The position numbers were made by a program, and so were the translations under genes. Below are positions 22,168-22,528 of a DNA stretch of 22,528 nucleotides, piece after piece; position 1 is the stretch's first letter; each line of letters begins with the position of its first letter. The notes beneath the pieces were generated by a model that was not told where the DNA came from, did no database searches, and was given only the letters and a program-made list of their open reading frames with translations. Source of the DNA: Alphaproteobacteria bacterium (GTDB lineage Bacteria; Pseudomonadota; Alphaproteobacteria; Rhizobiales; Xanthobacteraceae); assembly GCA_005883445.1 (NCBI GenBank), contig VAZL01000515.1:1-22528 (forward strand). The letters are read 5' to 3'.

Positions 22168-22528
22168 GTGGCGGCGACTGACAAGCTATTCGCGGGATCG
22201 ATCCCTGAAACCTACGATCGGTTCTTGGTTCCCCTCATCTTCGAGTCGTACGCGCGCGACCTCGCCGAGCGGCTAGCCAGGGTTGAACCGCGGGAGGTCT
22301 TGGAGACGGCCGCCGGAACCGGTGTCCTGACTCGAGCGATGGCATCGCGGCTTCCGGCGCAAGCGCGCATCGTAGCGACCGATCTCAATCAGCCGATGCT
22401 CGATCATGCGCAAAGGCGGTCGCATGATGGCCGGATCACATGGCGACAGGCCGATGCGCTCGCTCTGCCGTTCGAAGATCAGAGCTTTGATATCGTAGCC
22501 TGCCAGTTCGGTGCGATGTTCTTTCCGG
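22168..22528 (+). CDS. Class I SAM-dependent methyltransferase, N-terminal part (truncated by window edge)
   Basis: The frame from GTG 22168 is open to the right edge and gives 120 residues. ACGGAG lies seven bases before the GTG, so this start is well supported although it is not an ATG. FAGSIPETYDRFLVPLIFES at the start is a typical lead for UbiE-type small-molecule methyltransferases. Motif I appears as VLETAAGTGVLTRAM, where the usual DxGxGxG reads as ETAAGTG. ATDLNQPMLDHA is the ribose-binding acidic loop and QADALALPFEDQSFDIVACQ covers motifs II-III. The end FGAMFFP is cut by the window. It is divergent from the rraA-like gene. The substrate is unknown. Confidence 0.88.
   Translation, partial: MAATDKLFAGSIPETYDRFLVPLIFESYARDLAERLARVEPREVLETAAGTGVLTRAMASRLPAQARIVATDLNQPMLDHAQRRSHDGRITWRQADALALPFEDQSFDIVACQFGAMFFP

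Noticed and set aside
1..22528. tRNA, rRNA, riboswitch or insertion sequence
   Set aside because: No cloverleaf, conserved rRNA segment, known riboswitch core, transposase frame or terminal-repeat-bounded element was seen.

Overview
The window looks like chromosomal DNA from a high-GC alphaproteobacterium of the order Hyphomicrobiales (Rhizobiales), probably close to Bradyrhizobium, Rhodopseudomonas or Xanthobacteraceae. The grounds are a short PutA of the alphaproteobacterial type, a beta-glucan-exporter-like ABC protein, a tripartite tricarboxylate transporter (TTT) receptor, GC-rich codon use throughout, and a palindromic intergenic repeat of the kind common in these genomes. There is no rRNA, tRNA, phage or transposase gene, and no CRISPR array. 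This is inferred from protein character alone, not from a database search.

Left part (1-6500): the first 106 codons of an NdvA/ChvA-like exporter run off the left edge. A LysR regulator is divergent from it. Next comes an NMT1/SsuA-type ABC substrate-binding protein gene broken by a frame-changing internal deletion. Divergent from that is putA (proline to glutamate), followed by an orphan HisE-like pyrophosphatase. Middle-left (6600-10300): a YqaA/DedA membrane protein that seems to lack an internal loop, a secreted six-cysteine protein of unknown function, a homoserine-dehydrogenase-like/SAF-domain oxidoreductase related to the Brucella DRL family, and an RpiR regulator that probably controls it.

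Centre (10399-12811, minus strand): the most distinctive module is a compact cofE-cofD-cofC operon for the late steps of coenzyme F420 synthesis. Its genes overlap by 4 bp at GTGA and ATGA junctions. The FO synthase genes and any F420-dependent enzyme are not in the window. Upstream on the same strand is a SAM methyltransferase whose N-terminal membrane anchor lies in another frame, probably because of a 1-nt indel.

Right part (14143-22528): a hot-dog thioesterase with the fluoroacetyl-CoA thioesterase (FlK) triad in register, a secreted alpha/beta hydrolase, a hairpin-rich repeat of about 185 bp, a tandem universal stress protein, an MFS transporter, a secreted TPR protein, a TTT receptor paired with an RraA/HMG-aldolase-like gene, and the start of another methyltransferase running off the right edge. 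The rraA-like gene and TTT receptor look like one catabolic unit. The rest are mostly single-gene housekeeping or accessory functions. Three separate genes show indel-like damage, so assembly errors should be excluded before reading any of it as biology.
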